DNA of 64,000 bases from Prevotella sp. (GTDB lineage: Bacteria > Bacteroidota > Bacteroidia > Bacteroidales > Bacteroidaceae), in contig JAFPTC010000047.1 of assembly GCA_017400455.1 (NCBI GenBank), positions 1 through 64,000 on the forward strand, written 5' to 3'. The notes beneath the pieces are model-generated. The model was not told the origin of the DNA. It saw only the letters and a program-made list of their open reading frames with translations, and searched no databases. How positions within the stretch are numbered: position 1 is the first letter of the stretch; each line of letters begins with the position of its first letter. Positions 47,785 through 56,865 of this stretch are shown one piece after another. A program made the translations under genes and the position numbers.

Positions 47785-49989
47785 ATGAAGAGATTTTATG
47801 AGATTTTTGCATGGCTGGTAGCCTGCCTGTGCGTCATGCCCGCAGGGGCACAGACGCCTGCTTTCCCGGGTGCCGAGGGTCATGGCCGCTATGTGGCCGG
47901 TGGCCGGGGCGGCAAGGTGGTTCACGTGACGACGCTCAACGACAGCGGCACTGGCTCGTTCCGCGAGGCGGTGAAGGGGTCTGACAAGAAGGTGGTGGTG
48001 TTCGACGTGGGCGGCGTCATCGCCCTCGGCAGCGACGTCACCATTGGGGCCAACACCACTATTCTGGGACAGACGGCGCCCGCACCGGGCATCACCCTGC
48101 GCTACTACACGCTGCTCTATGGCGGCGATAACATCGTGGTTCGCTTCATCCGCAGCCGCCGTGGCGAGGAGCGCGACGTCAACGACGGTGCCGATGCCAC
48201 CTGGACGCGACGCCACACCGGCATCATGCTCGACCACTGCTCCTTCTCGTGGTCTATCGACGAGGTGGCCTCGTTCTACGACAACAATAATTTCACCATG
48301 CAGTGGTGTACCATCGGCGAAAGCCTGAACGACGCCGGCCACGGCAAGGGTGCCCATGGCTATGGCGGCATCTGGGGCGGCAAGCTGGCCTCGTTCCACC
48401 ACAACCTCATCTGCCACGTGAACAACCGCTCGCCGCGCTTCAACGGAGCCCGCTACGAGTGGGACGGCTATCTGTCGAACAAGCTCTATGCTGAGTATAA
48501 ATGGGCCAACAACGTGCAGGCCGAGAACGTGGACTTCCGCAACTGCGTCATCTACAACTGCGGCAATGGCTGCTATGGCGGTCCTGGCGGCGGCTACATC
48601 AACATTGTGAACAACTACTACAAGACGGGCCCTGCCGCCAGCACCAGTCGCGTGACGCAGGTGACGGTGGGCGCATCGGGCAACTCCACCACGGGCGACC
48701 TGGTGGGCCTGACCAGCCGCTACTTCATCCACGGCAACCAGATGAACCAGAAGGCCAACTTCGACGGGTGGTCGACTATCAGCTATGACAGCGGCACCTT
48801 TACCATCGACGGCCGCCACTGGAGCATCGACCCCAAGCATTTCTATGGCGACACCGTGACCTACAAGAAGAACACGGCCGGTAAGGACTGCGTGTGCATT
48901 CAGCTTGACGGTCCCGGCGCTCCTTCGGGCGAAGTGACCACCCACACGGCAGCCAAGGCCTTCGACAAGGTGCTGACCCATGCCGGCGCCTCGCTGTCTC
49001 AGGACGATGTGGACGCCCGCTACTTCAAGGAGGCCCGCAACGGCACGGCCACCTACACGGGTTCGGTGAGCAAGAAGAAGGGACGCATCGACCGTGTGAA
49101 GGACGTGAACGGATATACCGAGGCCAATTTCGGCACGGGCAGTCGGCCGGCTGGCTATGATACCGACCGCGACGGCATTCCCGATGCCTGGGAAACGGCC
49201 AACGGACTGAACCCCAACAGCGCCGCCGACGGGCAGACCTACTCCCTTGACCCCAAGAAGTTCTACAACAACCTGGAGGTTTATGCCAACTCGCTGGTGC
49301 AGGACATCATGCTTTCCGGCAATGCCGATGCCACGGAGAGCGTGAGCGAATACTATCCGCCCTACAAGAAAGAAGACGGCACGGAGGTGGAAGCCGTGGA
49401 AGGCGGCAGCCAGGTGACGCCCGATGACGGCCATGGCGAGCTGTTCACCGTGCTCTTCAACGGCAGCGACGTGCAGAGCACCGATGGCTACTTCACCTTT
49501 GGCACCAGCGACAACAAGCACAACTTCAACACCAAGTTCCAGGGCAAGTATGACGATATGGAATTCTCCCAGGGCCTGAAGATGGAAGGCTCAACCGTCA
49601 TTGCCTTCACAACCACCAGCCTGTCGACCGTCACCATCGTCCAGTCGACGTGGAGCGAGCACACCATCACCCTCGACGGCACGGAGCTGGAGCTGGCATC
49701 GGCCACAACGCCCGAGGGTAGCGAGGGCGTGCGCGTCTATACCATTGCCGACGTGGCCAAGGGCGACCACCTCATCAAGCGTGGCAGCGGCGAGAGCGGT
49801 ATCTTCATGGTCAGCGTGAAGTATAGCGGCACGTCGGGCATAGAAAACCATAACCCTTCACTTTCCGTCAGGGAAACGGAGTATTACGACCTGCAGGGAC
49901 AGCGCCTCGACGGTCCGCGCCGGGGGCTGATGATTCAGGTGAAGCGCCTCTCTGACGGAAGCATCCTCACCAAGAAAGTAACCTATTAA
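47785..49989 (+). CDS. Secreted PL1-family pectate lyase
   Basis: Cleaves polygalacturonan by beta-elimination, probably outside the cell. Signal peptide 1-22 (MPAGAQ). Right-handed parallel beta-helix about 25-430 with PL1 motifs: FPGAEGHGRYVAGGRGG, LDHCSFSWSIDE, and the arginine signature NRSPRFNG. A single Ca-binding-type loop DTDRDGIPDAWE follows at about 455-470. A beta-domain (about 550-680) precedes the C-terminal tail YYDLQGQRLDGPRRGLMIQ. First gene of a two-gene pectin unit, unrelated in substrate to the xylan operon before it. Ligands for Ca2+ inside the helix were not traced individually. Confidence 0.93.
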   Translation: MKRFYEIFAWLVACLCVMPAGAQTPAFPGAEGHGRYVAGGRGGKVVHVTTLNDSGTGSFREAVKGSDKKVVVFDVGGVIALGSDVTIGANTTILGQTAPAPGITLRYYTLLYGGDNIVVRFIRSRRGEERDVNDGADATWTRRHTGIMLDHCSFSWSIDEVASFYDNNNFTMQWCTIGESLNDAGHGKGAHGYGGIWGGKLASFHHNLICHVNNRSPRFNGARYEWDGYLSNKLYAEYKWANNVQAENVDFRNCVIYNCGNGCYGGPGGGYINIVNNYYKTGPAASTSRVTQVTVGASGNSTTGDLVGLTSRYFIHGNQMNQKANFDGWSTISYDSGTFTIDGRHWSIDPKHFYGDTVTYKKNTAGKDCVCIQLDGPGAPSGEVTTHTAAKAFDKVLTHAGASLSQDDVDARYFKEARNGTATYTGSVSKKKGRIDRVKDVNGYTEANFGTGSRPAGYDTDRDGIPDAWETANGLNPNSAADGQTYSLDPKKFYNNLEVYANSLVQDIMLSGNADATESVSEYYPPYKKEDGTEVEAVEGGSQVTPDDGHGELFTVLFNGSDVQSTDGYFTFGTSDNKHNFNTKFQGKYDDMEFSQGLKMEGSTVIAFTTTSLSTVTIVQSTWSEHTITLDGTELELASATTPEGSEGVRVYTIADVAKGDHLIKRGSGESGIFMVSVKYSGTSGIENHNPSLSVRETEYYDLQGQRLDGPRRGLMIQVKRLSDGSILTKKVTY

Positions 49990-50029
49990 GTAACCGTTAA
50001 GAATTAAGTTGGTACAATGATGATGAATA

Positions 50030-50103
50030 AAACACAGAGATACAGAGACACAGAGCCTTATTCTTTCATAAGAAAAGCTCTGTACCTCTGTGTCTCTGTG
50101 TTT
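50030..50103. repeat. ACAGAG-rich inverted repeat between the PL1 and CE8 genes
   Basis: Two 27-base arms (50030-50056 and 50077-50103) pair with three imperfect positions. Each arm is made of ACAGAG repeats about every 8 bases. The loop holds a further CTTAT/ATAAG pair. There is no long T run, so it is not an obvious terminator. It could stabilise mRNA ends or attenuate the downstream gene. Confidence 0.8.
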
Positions 50104-50148
50104 CAAAATCGTCCCAAGTTATTTTTTTATTATCACTAAAGCCGATAA

Positions 50149-52926
50149 ATGTTTATGAAACAACAATTCCTGAAACTATTGACGGCCTGCCTGCTGATGA
50201 CGCTCAGCGCCCACGGGCAGGAAGGCGGCATGGAAGAGAAACTGCTCTACAAGACCGACTTCAGCGAGTGGACTGAGGCCAAGGCCGCCAAGACCGAGAG
50301 TACCGTGGAGTGGACCACTAAGTACACCGAAGAGAAGCTGGACTTCACACTCTACAACACCGCCATCCTGCTGACCGAGGACAGTAAGTTTGCCAGCTAC
50401 ACCGAGCTGCCCCATAAATGTCTGCGTGCCGAGAAGGCGGCCGACCCATACGTGGTCACCAGCAAGCTGGCCAGCATCACCCGCGTGCGCTTCATCCACG
50501 GAGCCACGGGAGGCAGCCGAGGGTGGAAACTGGAGGCCAAGGGCGACGGCGATGAGGACTGGGTGGTCATCTCCGACAGCTACGCCAGCCCCAGCAGCTG
50601 GTGTGAGGTGGAGAAGGAGGTGGGACGCAGCAACGTGCAGCTGCGCTTTACCAACCTGAACGCCAGCCAGAACGCCTACCTCTTTGAGCTCGACATCTAT
50701 GGCTTGGCCGACATGAGCCATTCGCCCTTGCTGGGCACCTTCCGTGCCAACGGCGTGGAGTACGTGGCCGGTGACATCTTTGAACAGGACAACAGCGGCA
50801 ACTATGTGGCGACTATCGAGTTGTCGAAGCAGGCGCAGATGATTTCCGAGGCTAATCCCATAACCGACATCACCGCCGACAACGGCCAGATAGGCACCGT
50901 CACCTATCAGGGCACTGACACCCAGTGTGTCGTCACCATTCCCGTCACGGCCAATGGCCAGACGGTGAACTACGTGGCCACCTTCGTGCAGAAGCCCGAC
51001 TTCACCCTGAGCTACATCAGTCCTGAGGACGGCACGACCGTGCTTGCCACGCAGCAGGTGGAGAAGGATTCGCCCATAGGTCATTTCCAGGGCGACGCCG
51101 CTTCTAACTATGCCATTCCTGCGGGCTATGCCATGCGCGGCTGGTTTGCCAAGCCCAGCGGCGGAAGGAAGTTCACCGTCGACGACATCGTCACTGGCAA
51201 CCTCAACCTCTACGGTCGCTGCACCGAGATCGAGCAGCCCAGCAACACCAAGAAATATGTGTTCAACCTGGCCGACCAGTATTTCTATGCTGAAGATCAC
51301 GAAGCATTCTGCCCCACAGGCACAGGAAAGTTCCACGACACCACTCACGGATGGGTGTTCTCGTCGGGCGACAAGATCGACCTGCTCGTAGGCCCTAAGG
51401 CAACTATCTCGTTCGCCGTCTGCAAATACTCTAAAGCCGATGCCAAGATTCTCATCGGCGGCACAGAGCTGGCAGCTTACTCCGATAGCGACGGCGACGT
51501 CGTGGCCTATAACTATGAGGGCCAGGGCGGTACGCTGCAAGCCACCATCGAAGGTTCGGGCTCCGTCTACCTGCACAGCGTCACCATCGTCAACACTTCC
51601 GAATTGAACTACGACCGACAGGGCGACTGGTACTTCGTCAAGGCAGGCAATGTAGAGAGCCTCGTCTCGGTCATTGACGCCGTGAACGCCACCAACGCCA
51701 ACCCTGACGCCACGAGGGCCTTTGTCTATATCCCCAACGGATTGTACGACTTCAAGCAGACTTGCCTCACCACACTCAGCGCCGACAATGTGTCGCTCAT
51801 CGGGCAGAGCCAGCAGGGCGTCATCATCCGTAACGCTCCCGACAAGGAGGACGAAGGCATCAACAAGACGGCCACCCTCGTCATCACCGGACAGAACACC
51901 TACCTGCAGGATCTTACCATACAGAACGCGCTCGATTACTACAACAGCGGATCGGCCGGACGTGCCGTATGCCTGTGGGACAAGGGTAACCGCACCATTT
52001 GCAAGAACGTCAGACTGCTGTCCTATCAGGATACTTATTATACCAATAACAACAGCGCTCAGCTCTATTGGGAAACCAGCGACATCCATGGCACCGTTGA
52101 TTTCATCTGCGGCGGCGGCGACGTGCGCTTCGTGAACTCCACGCTCTCGCTGGAGCCTCGCAATGCTGACGGCAAGGGCGGACGCACCATCACGGCGCCC
52201 ACCACTACCACTCAGTATGGCTATGTCTTCGACGGCTGCACCGTGGTTGACCTGGCTAAGGGAAAGGGTGACTGGAACTTCGGCCGCACATGGCAGAATG
52301 AGCCTGTGTGCGTCTATCTGAACACTACGCTCGACGACCTTGCTGCCAAGAGCCTCATCAGCAAACGCTGGACAGAGAAGGGAATGAACAGCAAAGACCC
52401 GAAGCTCTTTGGCGAGTGGGGCACGAAGGATAGCAAGGGAAACGGCATCATGCCTTCCTCGAACGTCATCAATTCTCATGGCGGCAACTTCGAGACCATC
52501 CTCACCGAGGATCAGGCAGCAGCCTTCGCCTACGACAAGATGTTCGCCGACTGGCATCCTGCCGGCTATACGGTCCAGGCTGAGGCTCCGAAAGATGCAA
52601 AGTATGATAACGGCACAGTGACTTGGAGCCACAGTACGGCCGATTCCTGCTACTTCGCCGTCTTTAAGAATGGCCAGCTCGTGGGCATCACCAATCAAAG
52701 CTCGCTTGCTGTTGACATCAATCCGGCCAGTGATGGGCTGACCATACGCAGAGCCAACCTCATGGGTGGCTTGGGCCCCGAGGCTCCTGTGGCTGGCACG
52801 GCCAACAGCATCGAGGCTGTCAGTGGCCCGAAGGCAGAAGAACAGCTATACAACATCAAGGGCCAGCCCGTTGGCTCGCCCTCTAAGGGCATCTATATTG
52901 CTGGGGGGAAGAAAATCATCCTTTAA
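50149..52926 (+). CDS. Secreted CE8 pectin methylesterase with N-terminal binding-like domains
   Basis: Demethylates pectin, making substrate for the upstream lyase. Signal peptide 1-23 (SAHGQ); ATG at 50149 or 50155. A galactose-binding-like domain spans about 30-190. A Listeria-Bacteroides-type repeat lies near 285-355 (AGYAMRGWFAKPSGGRKFT), then a beta-sandwich at about 365-485. The CE8 beta-helix covers about 495-815, with Asp628 in SYQDTYYTN, Asp651 in GTVDFICGGG and Arg713 in FGRTW. An Fn3-like segment (about 820-885) and the tail YNIKGQPV...KGIYIAG finish it. All catalytic positions are conserved. No clear promoter of its own, so probably co-transcribed through the inverted repeat. Confidence 0.93.
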   Translation: MFMKQQFLKLLTACLLMTLSAHGQEGGMEEKLLYKTDFSEWTEAKAAKTESTVEWTTKYTEEKLDFTLYNTAILLTEDSKFASYTELPHKCLRAEKAADPYVVTSKLASITRVRFIHGATGGSRGWKLEAKGDGDEDWVVISDSYASPSSWCEVEKEVGRSNVQLRFTNLNASQNAYLFELDIYGLADMSHSPLLGTFRANGVEYVAGDIFEQDNSGNYVATIELSKQAQMISEANPITDITADNGQIGTVTYQGTDTQCVVTIPVTANGQTVNYVATFVQKPDFTLSYISPEDGTTVLATQQVEKDSPIGHFQGDAASNYAIPAGYAMRGWFAKPSGGRKFTVDDIVTGNLNLYGRCTEIEQPSNTKKYVFNLADQYFYAEDHEAFCPTGTGKFHDTTHGWVFSSGDKIDLLVGPKATISFAVCKYSKADAKILIGGTELAAYSDSDGDVVAYNYEGQGGTLQATIEGSGSVYLHSVTIVNTSELNYDRQGDWYFVKAGNVESLVSVIDAVNATNANPDATRAFVYIPNGLYDFKQTCLTTLSADNVSLIGQSQQGVIIRNAPDKEDEGINKTATLVITGQNTYLQDLTIQNALDYYNSGSAGRAVCLWDKGNRTICKNVRLLSYQDTYYTNNNSAQLYWETSDIHGTVDFICGGGDVRFVNSTLSLEPRNADGKGGRTITAPTTTTQYGYVFDGCTVVDLAKGKGDWNFGRTWQNEPVCVYLNTTLDDLAAKSLISKRWTEKGMNSKDPKLFGEWGTKDSKGNGIMPSSNVINSHGGNFETILTEDQAAAFAYDKMFADWHPAGYTVQAEAPKDAKYDNGTVTWSHSTADSCYFAVFKNGQLVGITNQSSLAVDINPASDGLTIRRANLMGGLGPEAPVAGTANSIEAVSGPKAEEQLYNIKGQPVGSPSKGIYIAGGKKIIL

Positions 52927-52943
52927 ACTATTGCAAACTAAAA

Positions 52944-52974
52944 AAGCGCTATGAGTGATTAGCTCATAGCGCTT
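52944..52974 (-). terminator. Terminator for the minus-strand DUF4270 operon, overlapping the last gene's stop
   Basis: Perfect 12-bp stem (52944-52955 with 52963-52974) and a 7-base loop. The T run is on the minus-strand side, so it serves the leftward genes. The stop codon of the 42-residue gene lies inside the stem. For the rightward CE8 gene it is a hairpin without a T run. Confidence 0.85.
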
Positions 52975-53092
52975 CATCGTCTGGACGCTGCAGCCTCTGT
53001 TTGAGAGGGGGAAGATGGCGCTGGCGCCTGCGATAGGCGTCGCGCCGAGCTTCATAGTCCTGCTGATGCTTTTCTAAGTATCCGTCAGCCAT
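52964..53092 (-). CDS. Small basic protein of 42 residues, unknown function
   Basis: Starts MADGYLEKHQQDYEAR and continues with a strongly basic stretch (RRDAYRRRQRH) and an end reading RPDDEAL. No signal peptide or membrane segment. Tiny proteins of this M-A-D-x-x-L-E-x-(H/R) type recur in Bacteroidota and carry uninformative automatic names, so I give no function. Starts 12 bp after the DUF4270 stop and ends inside the terminator stem, which fits a real last gene of that operon. The conserved-looking sequence and spacing are the only support. Confidence 0.6.
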   Translation of the reverse strand: MADGYLEKHQQDYEARRDAYRRRQRHLPPLKQRLQRPDDEAL

Positions 53093-53104
53093 CGTGAATC
53101 TTTT

Positions 53105-54607
53105 TTACTTGAACTTCGCGTAGACCACGTCAATATGGATGGGGTCGTTGGGATTATCCTTGCCGCCCACCAGGCGTGTGCTGGTCAGCGACATGTCGTG
53201 ATGCATGCTCGTGACACTGCCTGTGCTGCTGGAAACGGTATAGGTGACCGGCACCAGAACCATCTTGTTCCAGTTGGGGTGGTGGGCTTCCCATTGCGGG
53301 TCACTGGCTAAGCCCTTCTGGCGGGCGTTCCAGAGCGTAGTAATCAGCGAAGACAGGTTATTGAATGTGTACGTGTTATTGCCTGAACTGGTGTTCTGGG
53401 TCAAAGGCGCAGGGTTGTTGTATGACGTGAAGTAGGACGTGATGTTGTCGGGAACCTTGTTGTTTTCAAAGAAGCTCTTCAAACTGTCCTTCTGCACCAG
53501 CAACAGCGCGTTGGGAATGGCCAGTAGACGGTTGTCGCTACGCTGGCTGTTGAGCCGCTGAAACGTCAGCTTCGCAGCCAGCAGCGAGTCACCCACGTGG
53601 TTTTCCTTTATTTGCGTGACGGGCATGGTGACTTCAGTGAAAAGCCCGGCTGGTGACTTCAGATAGGTGTGCTGGGTTTCTGCGGCCATCTGTTGCAGGC
53701 TTTGTTCATCGTTGGTGATATGCGTGGTCTGCAGCACTTCTCGTGTGCCAGCCAGAATCATGCGTGCCGATATGACCGAGGTATCGCCCTGGGCGGTGTA
53801 GAAGGTGCGCAGGCCGATGTTTGACACTTTGCTGTGGAAGCCCAGTCCGTCGGTTATCTGGAACAGGAAGCCCGGGCAGAGCTGGTGAATAAAGGTGTAG
53901 GAGTTGGCAAAATACTCATGGTGGTCGTAGTATTGGCGCATGAGATAGGAGCCGTAGTTGTTATACACGGTGCCGTCGGTGGCCGTATATGGTTGATTCA
54001 GCGGGATGCGTATGCAGGGCATGTAGTCGTCGTCGCTGCGCTGATTGTCCAGCTCGTCCAGGTTGGCGTAGCTGAATACTTTCGACTGGATGAGTCCGCC
54101 TGTGCGCATCATTCCTGCCATTACGGGGTTGAAGTTTGAATAGTAGCGCTGTCCCTCTTCCATGGGGATGGCCATTTCGCTGACGCGCATCTTGATAGCT
54201 TGCAGGCTGTCGTCTTGCTGCGATGGTGCGTCAAGGTAAAGGATGATTTCGCACGAGTCGGCTACGGCCCGGCCTTCATGTCGGCTCAGCACCCTGTCTT
54301 CTGGATAGAAGAAGGTGTTGTCGAGCACATGAAACTGCGTTGTAAACTCGCTGGTGACATCGGCCCCGGTCTCTGGGTCCTTCACTCTGCCGAAATAGCA
54401 GTCGGCAGCCAGCGAAAGCACCGAGTCGGCCATGATGGTGCGCGTGGTTACGTCGTAGCTGGTGGTACTGGCCACAATCTTGTCGCCTTCGTCCGTCAGC
54501 GTGTGGCCGATATTTAAGTCTTCGTTGTCGCAAGAAGAAATGGCTACCAGCGCAAATGCTGCGGCAGCCATTGTGGGTAGCACGGAATGCTTAGTGTAAA
54601 ATGACAT
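53105..54607 (-). CDS. DUF4270-family lipoprotein
   Basis: 500 residues, lipobox AISSC with Cys26 followed by DNEDLN, so probably at the outer membrane. The body matches DUF4270 proteins of Bacteroidota, which are beta-rich and of unknown function (SYLMRQYYDHHEYFANSYT, YFTSYNNPAPLTQN, IHIDVVYAKFK at the end). The gene order glycogen-synthase-like, DUF4270, divergent from panC, recurs in this phylum to my knowledge. It lies 18 bp after the upstream gene. No enzymatic motif seen. Confidence 0.85.
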   Translation of the reverse strand: MSFYTKHSVLPTMAAAAFALVAISSCDNEDLNIGHTLTDEGDKIVASTTSYDVTTRTIMADSVLSLAADCYFGRVKDPETGADVTSEFTTQFHVLDNTFFYPEDRVLSRHEGRAVADSCEIILYLDAPSQQDDSLQAIKMRVSEMAIPMEEGQRYYSNFNPVMAGMMRTGGLIQSKVFSYANLDELDNQRSDDDYMPCIRIPLNQPYTATDGTVYNNYGSYLMRQYYDHHEYFANSYTFIHQLCPGFLFQITDGLGFHSKVSNIGLRTFYTAQGDTSVISARMILAGTREVLQTTHITNDEQSLQQMAAETQHTYLKSPAGLFTEVTMPVTQIKENHVGDSLLAAKLTFQRLNSQRSDNRLLAIPNALLLVQKDSLKSFFENNKVPDNITSYFTSYNNPAPLTQNTSSGNNTYTFNNLSSLITTLWNARQKGLASDPQWEAHHPNWNKMVLVPVTYTVSSSTGSVTSMHHDMSLTSTRLVGGKDNPNDPIHIDVVYAKFK

Positions 54608-54625
54608 GGTGTCTTTGAAAGTGTA

Positions 54626-55423
54626 CTAAATGTTTTCGTAGAATTCCTCGTAGGCTGAAGCAAAGTCCTCAGTGTAGGGCAGTATGGGCAGCCCCTTCTG
54701 TTTGGCATACTTGAGCAGTTTCTTGTTCACTTCGCTGTCGGCCTGTATGATGCCGTCGCTATAGTCTATGGCCAGCTTGCCCAGTTCCTCAAAGCCGAAA
54801 TTGTCCTTGTAGGGAGCCAGCAGTTCCGGTTTCGCATCGCGGAAGGCGAGGCATTTCTTGAACTTCTGTCCCAGGTCTTTCTTTAGGCTGTTGGTGAAGA
54901 GCGAGGTGATAACCTTCGTGTTTGCGTACGATGGCTCGTCGGCGTATGCTGTTTTCACATAGAGGGGGACTACGGCGCTCATCCATCCTTGGCAGTGGAT
55001 GACGTCGGGCACCCAGCGCAGCTTTTTCACTGTTTCCAGCACGCCTCTTGCAAAGAAGATGGCACGCTCGCCGTTGTCTGGGTAGTCCTCGCCCGTCTCG
55101 TCGGTAGCCATGCGCCGCTTGGAGAAATAGTCTTCATTGTCGATGAAGTAGACGGCCACACGCGACGACTGTATAGAGGCAACCTTGATGATGAGCGGGT
55201 GGTCGGTGTCGTCGATGATGAGGTTCATGCCCGACAGGCGTTGCACCTCATGCAATTGTCCGCGACGCTCATTTATCGTTCCCCATTTGGGCATGAATGT
55301 GCGTATTTCGTGTCCTAAGTCCTGCATGGCATGTGGCAACTCGCGGCCCATGATCGACAGTTTATTGTCTTCTACATACGGGGAAATCTCTTGATTTATG
55401 AAGAGGATTTTCTTTTTAGCCAT
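54626..55423 (-). CDS. Glycogen/starch synthase-like protein, N-terminal GT5-type domain only
   Basis: 265 residues resembling the N-terminal half of GT5 synthases: KKKILFINQEISPYVEDNKLS, then PDVIHCQGWMSAVVPLYVK. The second Rossmann domain with the nucleotide-sugar motifs is missing, so catalytic activity is doubtful. A short form of this kind is widespread in Bacteroidota, so this is probably a normal family member rather than a truncation. The frame can be extended upstream to 55477, but that includes the promoter, so ATG 55423 is used. First gene of a three-gene minus-strand operon. Confidence 0.85.
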   Translation of the reverse strand: MAKKKILFINQEISPYVEDNKLSIMGRELPHAMQDLGHEIRTFMPKWGTINERRGQLHEVQRLSGMNLIIDDTDHPLIIKVASIQSSRVAVYFIDNEDYFSKRRMATDETGEDYPDNGERAIFFARGVLETVKKLRWVPDVIHCQGWMSAVVPLYVKTAYADEPSYANTKVITSLFTNSLKKDLGQKFKKCLAFRDAKPELLAPYKDNFGFEELGKLAIDYSDGIIQADSEVNKKLLKYAKQKGLPILPYTEDFASAYEEFYENI

Positions 55424-55446
55424 CGTTTTTCGTTTAATTTCCTTGG

Positions 55447-55454
55447 CAAAGGTA
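55447..55454 (-). promoter_or_regulatory. -7 box of the glycogen-synthase-like operon
   Basis: TACCTTTG on the minus strand, 23 bp before the ATG at 55423. No good -33 match. The panC promoter on the other strand is probably near 55571-55578 (TTATTTTG, imperfect). Confidence 0.6.
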
Positions 55455-55631
55455 CGAAAAAAAATGCATAAAACCATATAAAGTGCGCAATAATTGGCCG
55501 TTTTTAGGAAAAAGTGACATTTTATAGGTTTATTTTTAGGCTTTTTTTTCCTTGTTTGCGAAATTTGTTGTTATTTTGCAGCCGCTTAGCAATATTCAAA
55601 CCATTGATGTTGCCTTAATCGTAAAAGATTG

Positions 55632-56483
55632 ATGAAAGTATTTAGCAAGATTGTTGACCTGCAGAATGCGCTCTTTGACGAGCGGAAGGCAGGTAAGAGC
55701 GTGGGCTTGGTGCCCACAATGGGGGCGTTGCACGAGGGACATGCTTCCTTGGTGCGCCGCTCGGTGAAGGATAACGATGTGACAGTGGTGTCGGTTTTTG
55801 TGAACCCTACGCAGTTTAACGATCAGGGTGACTTGAACCGCTATCCCCGAACCCTTGAGGCCGACTGCCAGCTGCTCGAAAGCTGTGGAGCTGACTATGT
55901 GCTTGCCCCTTCGGTGGAGGAGATGTATCCTACGCCTGATACGCGCCACTTTGAATATCCCCCTGTTTCCACCGTTATGGAGGGCGCCCATCGCCCAGGC
56001 CATTTCAACGGTGTTTGTCAGGTGGTGAGTCGGCTGTTCTACATCGTCCGGCCCGACAAGGCCTATTTCGGCGAGAAGGACTGGCAGCAGATTGCCGTGG
56101 TGAAAGCCATGGTGCGCCATCTGCAGCTGCCGGTGCAGATTGTGGAGTGCCCCATCGTGCGCGAGGACGACGGCCTGGCCAAGTCGAGCCGCAACGCGCT
56201 GCTGGCTCCCGACGAGCGGAAGATTGCACCCGCCATCTACAAGGCCCTGCACGACAGCCTCGATTATGCCAAGCAGCACACGCTGAAGGAAACCCACGAC
56301 AAAGTGGTTAGCGACATCAACGCTGTGAAGGGCTTGGAGGTGGAATATTTCTCCATCGTCGATGGCGACACGCTTCAGGACGTGGCCCAGTGGGAAGACT
56401 CGCCCTATGTGGTGGGTTGCATCACGGTTTATTGCGGCAAGACGCCCATCCGTTTGATTGATCACATTAAATATAAGGGATAG
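55632..56483 (+). CDS. panC: Pantothenate synthetase
   Basis: ATP-dependent condensation of pantoate and beta-alanine to pantothenate, in the cytosol. The adenylate-forming HIGH-type motif is MGALHEGH with His34 and His37. The family pattern continues with [41 protein letters not shown] and DGLAKSSRN. Length 283 is normal. An in-frame TTG at 55629 precedes the ATG; ATG preferred. Followed at once by panD, giving the beta-alanine supplier and user together. Confidence 0.97.
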   Translation: MKVFSKIVDLQNALFDERKAGKSVGLVPTMGALHEGHASLVRRSVKDNDVTVVSVFVNPTQFNDQGDLNRYPRTLEADCQLLESCGADYVLAPSVEEMYPTPDTRHFEYPPVSTVMEGAHRPGHFNGVCQVVSRLFYIVRPDKAYFGEKDWQQIAVVKAMVRHLQLPVQIVECPIVREDDGLAKSSRNALLAPDERKIAPAIYKALHDSLDYAKQHTLKETHDKVVSDINAVKGLEVEYFSIVDGDTLQDVAQWEDSPYVVGCITVYCGKTPIRLIDHIKYKG

Positions 56484-56487
56484 GCCA

Positions 56488-56832
56488 ATGATGATAGAAG
56501 TTATGAAGTCGAAACTGCACTGTGTGCAGGTGACGGAGGCAAACCTGAACTACATGGGCAGCATTACCATCGACGAAGATTTGATGGATGCGGCCAACCT
56601 GATTGCTGGCGAGAAGGTTCAGATTGTGGACAACAACAATGGCGAGCGCCTGGAGACCTATATCATTAAGGGCGAGCGTGGTTCGGGCTGTGTCTGCCTC
56701 AATGGTGCTGCTGCCCGCAAGGTGCAGGTGGGCGACACCATTATTATCATTTCCTATGCCTTAATGGATTTCGAGGAGGCCAAGTCATTCAAGCCCACGG
56801 TGGTGTTTCCCAAGAACAACCACGTGTGTTGA
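56488..56832 (+). CDS. panD: Aspartate 1-decarboxylase proenzyme
   Basis: Makes beta-alanine from aspartate for PanC. The proenzyme self-cleaves at Gly24-Ser25 (NYMGSITID) to form the pyruvoyl group; counted from ATG 56488 the serine is residue 25, as in characterised enzymes. Further family sequence: [41 protein letters not shown]. The frame is open back to 56458 inside panC, but 56488 gives the standard N-terminus. Starts 4 bp after the panC stop. Confidence 0.97.
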   Translation: MMIEVMKSKLHCVQVTEANLNYMGSITIDEDLMDAANLIAGEKVQIVDNNNGERLETYIIKGERGSGCVCLNGAAARKVQVGDTIIIISYALMDFEEAKSFKPTVVFPKNNHVC

Positions 56833-56865
56833 GGCTGTGCGAAGACGCCGTCTTCCCCTCCCGCC

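Noticed and set aside
54626..55423. Glycogen-synthase-like gene as a truncated pseudogene
   Set aside because: Intact frame with promoter and conserved operon position; short forms of this kind are usual in the phylum.
56841..56855. GAAGACGCCGTCTTC palindrome between panD and the TlpA-like gene as terminator
   Set aside because: Only a 5-bp stem is feasible and there is no T run on either strand.
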